Part shown: one piece after another, positions 34,438 through 45,585 of the stretch
How positions within the stretch are numbered: position 1 is the first letter of the stretch
How the letters are laid out: each line of letters opens with the position of its first letter
NCBI GenBank assembly: GCA_019054805.1
Contig: JAHQIY010000009.1
Location: forward strand, 2,852,001-2,916,000
From: Brachionus manjavacas
Taxonomy: Eukaryota > Rotifera > Eurotatoria > Ploima > Brachionidae
Length of the DNA stretch: 64,000 bases
Reading direction: 5' to 3'
The notes under the pieces: generated by a model
What the model saw: the letters and a program-made list of their open reading frames with translations, nothing else
What the model was told of the DNA's origin: nothing
Databases searched by the model: none
Translations under genes and position numbers: made by a program

Positions 34438-35421
34438 ATGAGACTGACTTATTTTATATTTATGGTCAAATACATTGAGCTATGTCCTCCAAGTAATTTT
34501 TTTCTCGAGAAATAACATGGATGCTAAATATTTTTAGGTCAAGAAGCAAATTCGAATGCACTGCAAGGCTGTCAGGTAGAAAGTGGAACAGATATTAAAA
34601 CCAGCACTTCGATTATTCTACAATCATTAAATTTAAATATCAATACTCTGAAAAATAAAGAAACAAGTGAAAATAAATTTCAGACATCAATGATATCAAA
34701 TAATGATCCAAAAGAAGCTTCAACTGATGAAAGTCAAATAGAAAATTATACTAGAATTCAGTCGACTAATTTTTATTTTTTTAATACAAATTTTAAAATT
34801 TTAATTACTACACAAAGTATCTATAAAATTCAATCTTTATTTGAGATTGAGACAGAACAACTAATGGACATTATGACAAGCAAAATTGACATGGTAGATT
34901 GTCTAACTAATTGTTCCGGTAATGGAAAATGTAAACTAAACAATAATGAAAAATTTGTTTGTGAATGTGATGGGCATCACATTGGACCACGATGTCAAAT
35001 CGATTCCAAACCTTGTGCTCCAAATCCTTGCCTCAATGGAGCCGAATGTTCAAATGATTTCATAAACAAAATATACAAGTGTGACTGTGTGACTAGAAAT
35101 GGTTCTGTTTTGTTCTATGGAGCAAACTGTGAGAAAAAGATAGATGTTTGTGAAAATGAGACATGTTCAAAAAATGGAGTGTGTTATGATGTGGAAAATG
35201 AACCACAGTGCAAATGTTTTAAATCTTATAGTGGAGAAAAATGCCAAGTGGAGAGTCAAGAGATGAAAACAGTCAAAACTGTTATTAAAACTTCATCAAT
35301 CATAGCCATTATTGTCTTGTGTGCCACATATTTAATCTTTTTGATAATTGATTTTACAAATTTTTTTGCCAAGAGAAAGAAAACAGCTGTAAACTCGACT
35401 TTTTTACTTTATCTCATTTAA
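34438..35421 (+). CDS. EGF-cassette membrane protein 2 (short stalk)
   Basis: Two exons, 34438-34492 (signal-peptide-like MRLTYFIFMVKYIEL) and 34538-35421, with a 45-bp intron; 312 residues, no frame breaks. The ectodomain is a ~110-residue Asn/Ser/Thr-rich stalk without recognisable domains. From about 34816 the sequence is the shared cassette: juxtamembrane stretch, three EGF-like domains, transmembrane helix, and a cytosolic tail KRKKTAVNSTFLLYLI. It differs from genes 1 and 3 by only a handful of bases in the ~550-bp cassette (for example CAA to CGA in GPRCQ, and TTA CTA changes). This is the only copy of the three with a fully open frame. Function unknown; cell-surface location inferred. 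Confidence 0.82.
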
Positions 35422-35640
35422 AAATAGTCAACTTTTCCCGAAAATAATTAAAAACAATTCTTTTGAATTCTAAATCTAATTTTTCTGAAACCTGAATTAT
35501 GTAAACATTTGCCACATGTAACAATCTATGGCTTCTAAACTTTCATTTTTTTTAGCTTATTTACATTATTTTGATTTTTTTTAATCTATTCTAATAGCTT
35601 GGTACAGAAAAACAAATAAATAAATCTATTATATTAAAAT
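35422..35640 (+). repeat. LINE 3' end fragment (5'-truncated)
   Basis: 35478-35636 matches the 3' end of LINE derivative 1 (31177-31370): CTGAATTATGTAAACATTTG, a TTCTAAACTTTCATTTTTTT stretch, then TAGCTTGGTACAGAAAAACA and AAATAAATAAATC. It follows the end of EGF gene 2 by about 55 bp. Confidence 0.7.
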
Positions 35641-38027
35641 TGAGCTTTTTATCTTTTTAATGATTTTTTAGATTATGTAACACGGAAAGAATTTTGTAAT
35701 TTTCAAATTTATAAATTTGATTATTATTCTCATGATAAATCTTGGTAGTCTTATGTAATATTATGAAAATTTTTAGAAACTCAGTATATGTTTTTATTTT
35801 TTGAATTGTCCAAGGAAATGATATCCGTGTGCTTTGATTGTTAAATTTTTTCCGCTAAATTTTTTTTCATTATAAACAATTAAACTAAAGTTAAATTTAA
35901 TTTTTGAAAAAATTAAGTGTAAATCGGTCTTTTATGGGCAGGGTCACTAGCCTGGTGATTAATCTTGAATCTTACTCGAATTTTTCAATGCGAATAATCT
36001 AAGAGAATTTTAATTGGAAGTACCAGAAATTTCGAAAATTATCAAATTTTATAAATTTTATATCGACTAAAAAAATTAAAAAAAAATCATTCTTTAATTT
36101 AAATAAACTAAATTTATATTTTAATCAAAGTAAATTTAATTAATAAAAATTATCTTTTAAATCATTACTAAAATATTTAGACTAATTATTTTAAAATATA
36201 CAGTGTTGATTTGATATTATGTTTGACGGTATTTTACGTTAATTGTAAAGGATCCAAAAAAGTCTCTCTCTTTATTGATTTGAATTTTGTAGATTTTTTT
36301 ATATTTTTAAATGTATAAACCTAAAATTTTCTAATGATTTAAAAAGTTGATTTTTTTATGCGGATTCTTTAAAAACACTTAACTCTGTTCTCGCCTTTAA
36401 AGTTCTAATTTTCTCATTTAAAAAATGTATTGTTTTTTTAAGAAACTTAAAAAAATTTTCAAAATTAATTTTTATCCAGATAAAAATTTTGTGCTTCAGA
36501 AGAGCTACCATAATAGTCTTTCTTGTAAGACTTTTTCGCAAGTTTTTGGTTTTAGCTAATTTTTATATTTTTTGCTGAAAAAAATTAAGCTTTATATAAT
36601 AAAGATGAACATTATTTTTACAGATTTTTGTTTTAAAAAAATTAAAAATTTAATTAAAATCAATGTTTAATATTTAAATTAATTATCGTTCTTTCAAAAA
36701 GGGTACAGTTGAAAAGAAATTTTTACTGAGACATTTAAAATTTTTAATATCAAATTCTAAAATATTTTGTTGTTTAGAAATCTAGGTTTAAATTTTTTTA
36801 ATCAATATCATTATAAAAAGGAACGAGAAAGTTTGAAGAAATTTGGAATATGTATCATTAATCATTTTTTAAATTCTTGATTAAAGAAAAAAAATAAAAA
36901 ACAAAACAACTGTGAACAATTTTTTCCAAAATTTTCGTATATCCTTGTACTGATGTGTATGGATTTAAACTCAAATACAAAGTCTATTTCCCATACAGCG
37001 ACTACGAAAGATACCATGTTATTTTGTCATTTTTTATAAGAGAACTTGGTAATGCGAAGTCTACCAGGTTCGAAAATGAAATAATTTAATTTTAAAACTG
37101 GCAATAAAAATCTGAAGTTAAGAATGTTAGGAATTTTTTTTAAAGGCAGCATTTAAACTTGATTTTTGAGCCAAAATTATTCCTTGCTTTTTAATGTCTG
37201 TTCTGAAAACAATTGAAAATTTTTTTTTCTTACCCAGGATATGATAAAAAGGGTACCATGATGAAATAATTCTGTATGATTTTCCGTAAAAGAGTATGGT
37301 TATAATTTGGGTTGAATGAAAGAATGCAAATAAGATCTTTAAGTATTGCATTAAGACAAACACTGAATAATGCATCTTATCAAACCAGCATTTTAAGAAA
37401 TAAAATAAATAAACATTATAATTTTTTTATCTTTAAAAAGATTAAAATTTACAAGGAAGATGATACAAATAATTAAAATTAAAATTTGAAATAATAGAAA
37501 AAAATTAAAAAATAGATAATTTTACTTTAATGAAACCTTTCATTACGATGTTCTTTTTTTTAATTAATTAAATTAATTTTAATTTTTATCTACTTTTACA
37601 TAGTTAGTATTAAAATTTGAATTGATAAACAAGAAAAATTTTTCTTTTTCAGACATTTTGTTATAAAATTTTTCAAGTGAAGTTGATCGACTTTGGCAAT
37701 TTCAATTTCAAACTGATTGTAAGTCAAGAAAATTCCTTAAAATTTTAATAATTCAATTTCATTCATCTCATCTAAATGAATTTAAAAAAAAAAAGTTTTT
37801 ATTTTAGACAAAACTGAACACATTAAATGATTTAAAAAGTAAGCATCTGCATCCATTGAAATTTAAAACACCAAAAAAAATTATTCTTTTAAAGACGCAT
37901 TAGAAATGAATAAAATGTCAAAATTTTTGCATTAGTAATAAGCAAAATATTAAGTTTTGATATTTAATAAACAGTCAGATCTCTGAAATTTAAATTTAAT
38001 GAAAAAACTCGTTTATTTAAAACAAAA
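35641..38027. other. 2.4 kb AT-rich intergenic sequence
   Basis: Contains copy 2 of the interspersed hairpin motif at about 35917-35970 (TCTTTTATGGGCAGGGTCAC followed by TAGCCTGGTGATTAAT). No gene is supported; the frames at 36356 and 37127 have no recognisable features. Confidence 0.4.
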
Positions 38028-38488
38028 ATGTTGAAAAATTTAATTTTAATTTTTCTGATTGCTGGAGCTTTAGGTAACTTTGTTCCTTAGGATTCTAGAT
38101 TAAAAGAATTTCAAATTTTTTTCTTAAACCAGCTCAGAATTGTCCACCAGGAGTCCCGGTAGCTATGTGTCTAGCCGATCCTTGTCGAATTGCGGTCCAG
38201 AAAGGGTGCGCTGCTTTTCCGAAAGCGGTTTGTAAATCCAATTACTGCGGTGGTTGCAATTCCGAGTGGTTTTTAGATGAAAAAAAAGTCGACTGTGATG
38301 GAAACGCTTTGGAAAATTTAAAGCTTAAATGCTTATTTCCAGTCAATTGCTTTGTAGAGCCATGCAGATTTGCTAGCTGTCCAGCATTTCCAAACGCTGC
38401 ATGTGTTAACAACTACTGTGGAGGGTGTTATGCTTTTTTTTATGAAAATGGCGAAAAAGTTGAATGCAAAGAAAACATAAATGCTTAA
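38028..38488 (+). CDS. Small secreted cysteine-rich protein with two NYCGGC repeats
   Basis: Two exons, 38028-38073 and 38133-38488, joined by a 59-bp intron; 133 residues. Exon 1 is a signal peptide (MLKNLILIFLIAGAL). The mature protein has two similar cysteine modules, each with D/E-P-C-R, a second Cys, an AFP-x-A-x-C stretch, and a terminal NYCGGC motif (about residues 53-58 and 111-116). Short DPC...NYCGGC modules occur in secreted proteins of various invertebrates, but I cannot name the family. It lies 430 bp upstream of EGF gene 3 on the same strand. No catalytic motif is visible. Confidence 0.82.
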
Positions 38489-38918
38489 ATCTTTTCTTTT
38501 TTACTTTTTTTGGTAAATAATAAATCAAAGAAAAACTTTACATCGAATTTAAAAATTTTCAGAATTCAATTTATTAATTGCCAGCTAGAAAGTTAATAAT
38601 TAAGAATTTATATGCAAAATAAAATCAGATTTAATTGATGATTTTTCTAAATTTTCTTAATGAATTAAAATCTCACGTAAAAGACTTTTAAACGTAAACG
38701 ATTCGAATTCAATTTAAAAAAAAAATTAAAATTTAAAGGAAGTATTAAATAATTTTTTTAAATTTCGGAAATTATTAATATTTAATAAGAATGCTTTAAA
38801 CGGTGAAAATAAAAAATTTAAAAAGTAGATTTATAATTTATTATCTTAAAATTTTTACATCTATGTTTTAATCAGAATTTCAATTTTAGAATAAATTTAT
38901 TAGCAAAATTTTTTAGAA
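38489..38918. other. AT-rich spacer between Cys-rich gene and EGF gene 3
   Basis: No gene seen; presumably holds the EGF gene 3 promoter. No motif is distinctive. Confidence 0.35.
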
Positions 38919-41017
38919 ATGAATCAATTAATATTAATTTTTTTGGCTAAACTGATAGCAATCAAATTATCAGTTCTTTCTCAAAGTAAAATTTTAATTT
39001 TTAATCAAAAATACTTAAATACTTTAAAAGCAATTGCTGTTGTCCATGAAAAAAAAATCAACGTATGGAGTATCTCTGAAATGAAAACTAAGAATTCTCA
39101 TGCACATATTTCATCGATCAATTGTATAGATGTTTTTTCAAGCAGTCATTTGGTTGCTGGAACAGAAGACAATAAAATTCTATTATATGACTTTGTCAAA
39201 GGTATATTAGATCGCCAATTTATTGACAAAAATCCTATAACAGCAATTCAAAAAGTAAACGAAAGTTTTTTTGTCACAGGCTATCAAAATGGGCTCACAT
39301 TATGGAATTTTTACACAGAAGAGCATTATAGCAAAAACTCTATTTTTGAATCAATAAATAGCATCAAGGTGAAATCAATTGATAAGAAAATTTTTTTGAG
39401 CAATGAAGATGGTAAAATATTTATTCTGTCAAGTGAAAATTTGGAAATTTTATACCAGTACAGTATTTCAGGAGCTCAAATAAAAGCAGTTGATTTCGTA
39501 GATTCAAATATTATTGTCTTTATTAAGAAGAGTAATAATAAACTTTGTAAATTAGATGAAGTCGAAATTGAAAATCTAGCGGCGGATTCAAATTTAATAG
39601 AATGTGTTGATGAAAATAGAAATGTTAATGTCATTAAAGTTGTAGGCAAAAATAAATTTTTATATGGAATTGACCACACTGGCAATACTTGTGACAATTT
39701 TAAAATATGGGAAATAAGCAAAAATACAGAAACCATTGCCGATTCAAATAAAAAAAATCATAAAAGTGTTCTAAGTATTGAGATAATTAATGATTCAATG
39801 GTAGTTACAGGAGATAATTCTGGCAATTTGTACTTTTTTGAGAATAACTCGCAAAAAGAAATGGTCAGTTTAGGTAGTGGTAAAATTGGATGCATTAGAA
39901 TACTATCCAGAATGGAAATAGAAAAAATTAAAAGCAGCAATCTTGAATTAACTACGAACAAATATCAAATAACTAGTTCCAAAATTGAATTCCTAACAAC
40001 CATGAATGAATTACAATCAAAGATTCAAAATAAAGAGTCAACAATAATCACAAAATATTTTGATATAAATTCAAGCATTAAAACTACAACTGGACAAGAC
40101 ATTAAAAATATTAACACAACAACTATGTTTGAAAATAATGGTAAAACGCATGGCATAGATGAATCCACTAAAGAAACTCATTTTATTAATTCAATTTTCA
40201 CTAATCTTATAAAAACTAGCGAAAATGATCAATGGAATGACGATTTAAGTTTCAGGCCCACTTCAACTAGAGATGAAAATTTTCCAATTGAAACATTGAC
40301 TGGTGATATTCTGAATTATTCAGGAAAAACTACTGAAAAAACGGAAATAAAAAGCCTTTATCCAACACAAAATTTAGTCATTCAAACAACTTTTAAAGAC
40401 ATCAAAAAATATACAATTGAAAATGCATCATCTTTATTTGAGATTGAGACAGAACAACTAATGGACATTATGACAAGCAAAATTGACATGGTAGATTGTC
40501 TTACTAATTGTTCCGGTAATGGAAAATGTAAACTAAACAATAATGAAAAATTTGTTTGTGAATGTGATGGGCATCACATTGGACCACAATGTCAAATCGA
40601 TTCCAAACCTTGTGCTTCAAATCCTTGCCTCAATGGAGCCGAATGTTCAAATGATTTCATAAACAAAATATACAAGTGTGACTGTGTGACTAGAAATGGT
40701 TCTGTTTTGTTCTATGGAGCAAACTGTGAGAAAAGATTGATGTTTGTGAAAATGAGACATGTTCAAAAAATGGAGTGTGTAATGATGTGGAAAATGAACC
40801 ACAGTGCAAATGTTTTAAATCTTATAGTGGAGAAAAATGCCAAGTGGAGAGTCAAGAGATGAAAACAGTCAAAACTGTTATTAAAACTTCATCGATCATA
40901 GCCATTATTGTCTTGTGTGCCACATATTTAATCTTTTTGATAATTGATTTTACAAATTTTTTTGCCAAGAGAAAGAAAACAGCTGTAAACTCGACTTTTT
41001 TACTTTATCTCATTTAA
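38919..41017 (+). CDS. EGF-cassette membrane protein 3 with WD40-like propeller ectodomain (frame broken)
   Basis: Starts with a signal peptide (MNQLILIFLAKLIAIKLSVL). Residues about 30-330 form WD40-like blades: KINVWSI, HLVAGTEDNKILLYDF, FFVTGYQNGLTLWNFY, IFLSNEDGKIFILSSENL, FKIWEIS and MVVTGDNSGNLYFF. A ~170-residue Thr/Asn-rich stalk follows, and from about 40432 the shared cassette with three EGF-like domains, the transmembrane helix and the KRKKTAVNSTFLLYLI tail. No intron is seen, unlike genes 1 and 2. The A-run at 40731-40734 is one base shorter than in the sister cassettes (AAAAAG to AAAAG), which breaks the frame before EGF domain 3; the rest reads on from 40775. Intended length about 699 residues. 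Function unknown. Confidence 0.8.
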
Positions 41018-41740
41018 AAATAGTCAACTTTTCCCGAAAATAATTAAAAACAATTCTTTTGAATTTTAAATAAAATTTTTCCTGCATGCTGATTTTATTT
41101 AATTCTTTCTAAAAAATTCAATTACTCTCAAAACAAGGATCTGGGCAAATTTTACATAGCCCTTAATTTTTTTAATCATCATTTCATAATTTCTTTGGTT
41201 GATAATTTTTAAAGGATTTTAAAGCTAAAAACTTAAGATTTTTTCCTAAAGATTTAAAAATAAGATAAAGAACATTTTTCTATACGGATACTTTAAAAGC
41301 ACTAAAATATTTATGTACCAGAAATTTCGAAAATTTTCAAATTTATAAATTTTATATCAACTAAAAATCATTTTATGCATCATATGTTTTCCTTGTTTGA
41401 CGAAACATCACGAAAATTTTTTTTAACTCAATAAACTTTTATTTTTTTTAATTATCTAAGGTAATGGCAGCCGTTTGAAAAGTGGAATTTACGAAAATGT
41501 ACGTAAAAATACCGGCGATTAAAATGTCAAATCAATACTACATCTGTTTAATTTTTAACTAAGTAGAAAAAATTTTTTCAAAAAAATATTTAAAAAAAAT
41601 TTTCTTAAATAAAAGGAAGCATTATGTAAAATTCTAGATGTAATGTTGTTTAACATAATTTGTTACACTCGAAGGGTGAAAAATAAATTTTAATCTTCTT
41701 TAATTTTTTTTATCTATGGTTAAAGGTAAATATTTAAGTA
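41018..41740. other. AT-rich 3' flank of EGF gene 3
   Basis: The first ~55 bp after the stop match the flank of EGF gene 2 (GTCAACTTTTCCCGAAAATA), so the duplication extends past the coding region. No gene beyond that. Confidence 0.5.
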
Positions 41741-41840
41741 AAAAGCGCATTTGGGTATTTGGGATTGTTGAAAGGGTAATAACAAGTCAACTAGATTACA
41801 GCAATGCTATTTCTAAAGCTCCTTAAAATAAAAAAAAAAA
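41740..41840 (+). mobile_element. Tiny LINE coding remnant
   Basis: Reads GIVERVITSQLDYSNAISKA before a stop, resembling the LVTSRLDYCNALL-type segment in the C-terminal part of CR1-like ORF2 proteins. An AAAGCTCCTT-like stretch and an A-run follow. Confidence 0.45.
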
Positions 41841-41934
41841 AAAAATATTAGATACAATTTTTTATCTTTATATTAGTTTCGAGAATTAGTACTCGTTTAT
41901 AAAATAGTTTTATTCAGTTTTTTGACATTATCTA

Positions 41935-42050
41935 AAAATTGTTCACCTAACTCTATTTTGGTTCACCTTTAAGTGAACAAAAAAATTAGTTCACAGAACA
42001 AGAATTTTTAGCATAATAAGTGAATGTGGTTAGGTGAAAGACTACAAACT
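41935..42050. repeat. Short palindromic repeat with TTCACCTAAC ends
   Basis: TTGTTCACCTAACTC at about 41939 pairs with GTGGTTAGGTGAA at about 42035. Possible small MITE. Confidence 0.4.
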
Positions 42051-42983
42051 TAATTTAATTTTCATATAAAAAACATTAGTTACATTTAAAATAGTTTTTA
42101 TCATTTATTGGGCGTTCGGAGTCGCTTTGACTTCTGCTTCTCCGAATAAGGGGCGTTCATTTTTTTCTTTAAAAACACCGTTCAGCGTTTTAGTTAGAGC
42201 CTAAATTAAATCAAATAAACAGAAAATTACTAGAATGAAATAAAATAAAAAGAAGTTTTCCATAATTTATCATTAAAAAGTCCCTGAATCTAAATCACTA
42301 ATAAACAATATTTTATACAAAACCCTTTATAAAATGTACCATAAAAATCTTAAAAGATTCCTTCAATAAAAAAACTGAAAAAAAATAAAAAAATTTTATA
42401 TGATGATTATTAGATAATTTTTTAATGAATCTTTAATGAAATTTTAATGAAATTGAGTCCTATATCTTTAAAGAATCATTACAAATTTTCCTCATGAAAT
42501 CTTTAAAGAATCATTAAATTTGAGTTGACTGGGTAGACCCAGTTTTTTAACGATTGAAAATAAATTTTAATCTAAATGAATCATTCATTAGAAATTTTCT
42601 TTTTATTTTCATTTATTATTAATATTTTTTTCATTTTATTTATTATTTATTTTATTTAACTTTATTTTTATTATATTTTTCATTTATTTTTATTCTGAAG
42701 GAAAATTAGCTAGTAGAGATAAACAAATCAATATATAAATTATTTAAAAGTTAAAAAGAAAAAATTTCAATGATTTTTCAAATTTCTAAATAAAAGTTAA
42801 ACTCATTCTATTTCACTAAAGAGTTTAATTTTAGTCAGAATCAATAAAGATGTGTATTGCAGTTGGTAGAGGATTAATTAGTGATAGAAAATTTCGAATT
42901 TTTTAAATACATTCAAAAAAATGACAAAATGATAAATTTTGTTCTTATCATTTTCCCGATTTATAATTTTTTTTGTAATAAAA
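42051..42983. other. AT-rich intergenic sequence with a diverged LINE tail
   Basis: At about 42690-42745, ATTCTGAAGGAAAATTAGCT followed by AGTAGAGATAAACAAATC is a diverged plus-oriented copy of the LINE 3' terminus. Otherwise no gene. Confidence 0.4.
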
Positions 42984-43460
42984 GGGCATCTTGAAGTTGA
43001 TGATCAATTCAAAATATCATTTCAATTCAAAGAGTTTATCTTAAGATATTAAAATTCATCTTTGATTTTTTTAATTAGTTTTAATGTAACATGATTTACA
43101 TGCTATGTAGATTTAAGAAATAAAAAAATTTTGAAAAAAATTTTCCTTAATCCATTTATAAAATTGATTTTTAATTTATTGGACTGATTTTTTGGAGAAT
43201 TTAATTTTACATGCTAGATACTAATACTTTCGAAATAAGAAATTAAAAATAAACTGTAAAAAAATAAGTTTATACATTTACACATAAAAATCAATTTTAT
43301 AAATGGATTAAGAAAAATTTTTTATTTTTTAAATCTACATAGCATGTAAATCATGTTTCATTAAAAATATTTAAAAAAATCAAAGATGAATTTTAATATC
43401 TTAAGATAAACTCTTTGAATTGAAATGATATTTTGAATTGATCATCAACTTCAAGATGCC
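42984..43460. mobile_element. 477-bp inverted-repeat element (MITE) with AATAAAA duplication
   Basis: Long inverted arms, about 42985-43180 and 43285-43460, begin GGGCATCTTGAAGTTGATGA and end with the complement TCATCAACTTCAAGATGCC. AATAAAA lies directly outside both ends (42977-42983 and 43461-43467). No coding sequence; the small frames overlapping its right end are not genes. Confidence 0.72.
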
Positions 43461-43598
43461 AATAAAAACGGTTTTTTGGAAATTTAAATTTTCAAATCAA
43501 TATTTAATCAAAAAATACTTTGCAAAAAAATCAAAAATTTTAAAATGTGTTATCTTTTTCAAATTTTTACAATTTTTTTTATTTTTTTCGCTGTCATT

Positions 43599-44351
43599 TC
43601 ATATAAAAATCGAGCCATCCTCTGGTCCAACGTAACCAACATAAATAAGAATGACATCTACCAAAGTCCACACTCCAAGACCACCAAAACTGAACAATTT
43701 TGCAAATCCTTCCTTTTAAATCTAAATTTTAACAATTAAATACTTCGATAATATTAAAATTTACCTTGTAATGACCAAGATAGAACCTATCTACTCCAAA
43801 GCCACCTAGCGTTAGACTCAAAATAAATGCAGTCCCCCACTTGTGTCCACTTGTCCAATTACACTCAACATTTTTATAAAAAGTCCGTGATCCCAAACAT
43901 ATAATATTATCTAGGACAGTACAATTCACTTTCCATAGTCTTTGTGGACTGTCTCTTCTACAGGAAGAGTTATGGGAACATATATGCATCCAATCTGGGG
44001 TTTGATAGCAAAATCTGCACTCTGCTTCAAAAGTAAATGATCGTTCTCCTTCGCAATAGGTATTATTCTTAACTACACAATCAGTGGTTAATGGTTCTCC
44101 GTAAACACAATCAGCTGCTTTAGGGTTATTATCTATTGAACATTCAAAGCATTCAATCGGCAGTGAACGACATTCAAGATTTTTAATAGGCGATTTTTGA
44201 CAATTCTTCCTTTGAAAATTATTTTCGCTCCTTTAATTCAAATTTAATAATTCAAAATTGTTTTTTTTTCTAAATTTATTTTTTTAAGTTACTCTAAATT
44301 GATGGGTAAAATAAAAATTGCTAGAAAACAAAACTTGGAAGTTAATTTCAT
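43599..44351 (-). CDS. TM2D3: TM2 domain-containing protein 3 (almondex orthologue)
   Basis: Three exons on the minus strand, 44351-44293, 44230-43765 and 43712-43599, with introns of 62 and 52 bp; 212 residues. Exon 1 is a signal peptide. The ectodomain is cysteine-rich (LECRSLPIECFECSID, CRFCYQTPDW). The C-terminal part is the TM2 domain: LGSRTFYKNVECNWTSGHKW, a first transmembrane helix with LGGFGVDRFYLG (the conserved DRF motif), a second helix beginning FSFGGLGVWTLVDV, and the ending GYVGPEDGSIFI, characteristic of TM2D3. Drosophila almondex is a maternal regulator of Notch signalling at the level of the receptor-cleaving machinery. Splice joins keep the frame throughout and the gene looks intact. 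Confidence 0.93.
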
Positions 44352-45585
44352 TTCTTTTTGATTAATTTTGTTGACATTATATTTAACAAAAAATTATATT
44401 CTATTCAAATTTAAAATTAATGGTAATTTTTTTTATAGAAATACAGAATTAAATTTTGTCTGAATATTTAATTTGAACTAATCAAATATATATTGATATT
44501 TGGTCAATTAGCATCACAGTTTTGCACAGGTTTCAAAAATTATTTTATTATTATTATTTTTATATACTTATTTAAAAAATTTTTTTTGAAAGAAGAGCAA
44601 TAAATCTTCAAGCAGTTGAGTTTCTGGTTAACTTTTTTTGTTGTAAATAAATGCTCACCGTGATTTTGGAGCTAAAGATTGACTTAATATTGACTTTCTA
44701 TTTGATCGATTATAATATTCTTTATATTTATTTTTTATGGCATGAAAATAATTCATTAGGTCTTCTGTCGCATTATTATTGATAGGTCACAAATAGTTCT
44801 TTGAGGAAGTGATAAATCTAAGACAGTTTCTATAAAGTGTGACTTTTTACCCCAACTCCTATTTCTCGATTAAAATGTTTAGTATTCTTTGTTATTTTTT
44901 TATAAATTTTCATTAAACTTTGAAAAAGATTGAAAAAAGTGCGATGTTGAGTGGAAGCTGGTCCAATACGTCTAAGAAGAATATCGGATTGACGGATTTG
45001 ATGAATTAATTTTTTTTTTCATGTCAGTGAAATACATGAAATTGAATTCGTAAGTGACACTTATTTCTATGATCATTTTGCTAGGTGCTCGCTACCATTG
45101 CTTGATTTATTCGGTCTTCCAAGTATACGTTTCTCAAAAACTTAAATATTAGCTTTTGACATTTTCTTGTGCTGTTGAGCTTCAAGACAAAAAAATTTGA
45201 TTTTGATTAGAAACATTAAAGATTGAATAATTTACACAAACATTGGATTGCATTTGAAACCTCTTTTTGAGCTTCGTGTTGATTTTGATTTTCTAACTTC
45301 CAGTTAATCGGTACAATCAAGTTTCTCTCTAGAGCTGATCTTGCTTTTTTTTTCGTTTTGTATTGCCTTCGGTAGTTAAGTCTAGACCAGGAAATTTGTA
45401 ATTATTCAAAAGGCGCTAATTTCGGATTGTGCGTTTGTATTCGAAGTCTTTTTGACATTAATAACATTAAAAAATGTTCGTATCCTAATATTCTTAATCT
45501 TTTTTAATCGCAATGAATTTTCTACTCCATTCCTAAAATTCATGAAGATCATGTAAACCATCTTCTTTTGTCAAAAATCTTTGCA
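44352..45585. other. Intergenic sequence upstream of TM2D3
   Basis: No supported gene. From about 44880 the base composition is less extreme and may include further decayed LINE sequence, but I cannot align it. Confidence 0.3.

Noticed and set aside
34438..41017. EGF gene 2, Cys-rich gene and EGF gene 3 as an operon
   Set aside because: Spacing is kilobases, each gene has its own signal peptide and start, and there is no evidence of polycistronic transcription.
43438..43739. Plus-strand open frames near TM2D3
   Set aside because: They overlap the right arm of an inverted-repeat element and the antisense of TM2D3 exon 3, and show no protein features.
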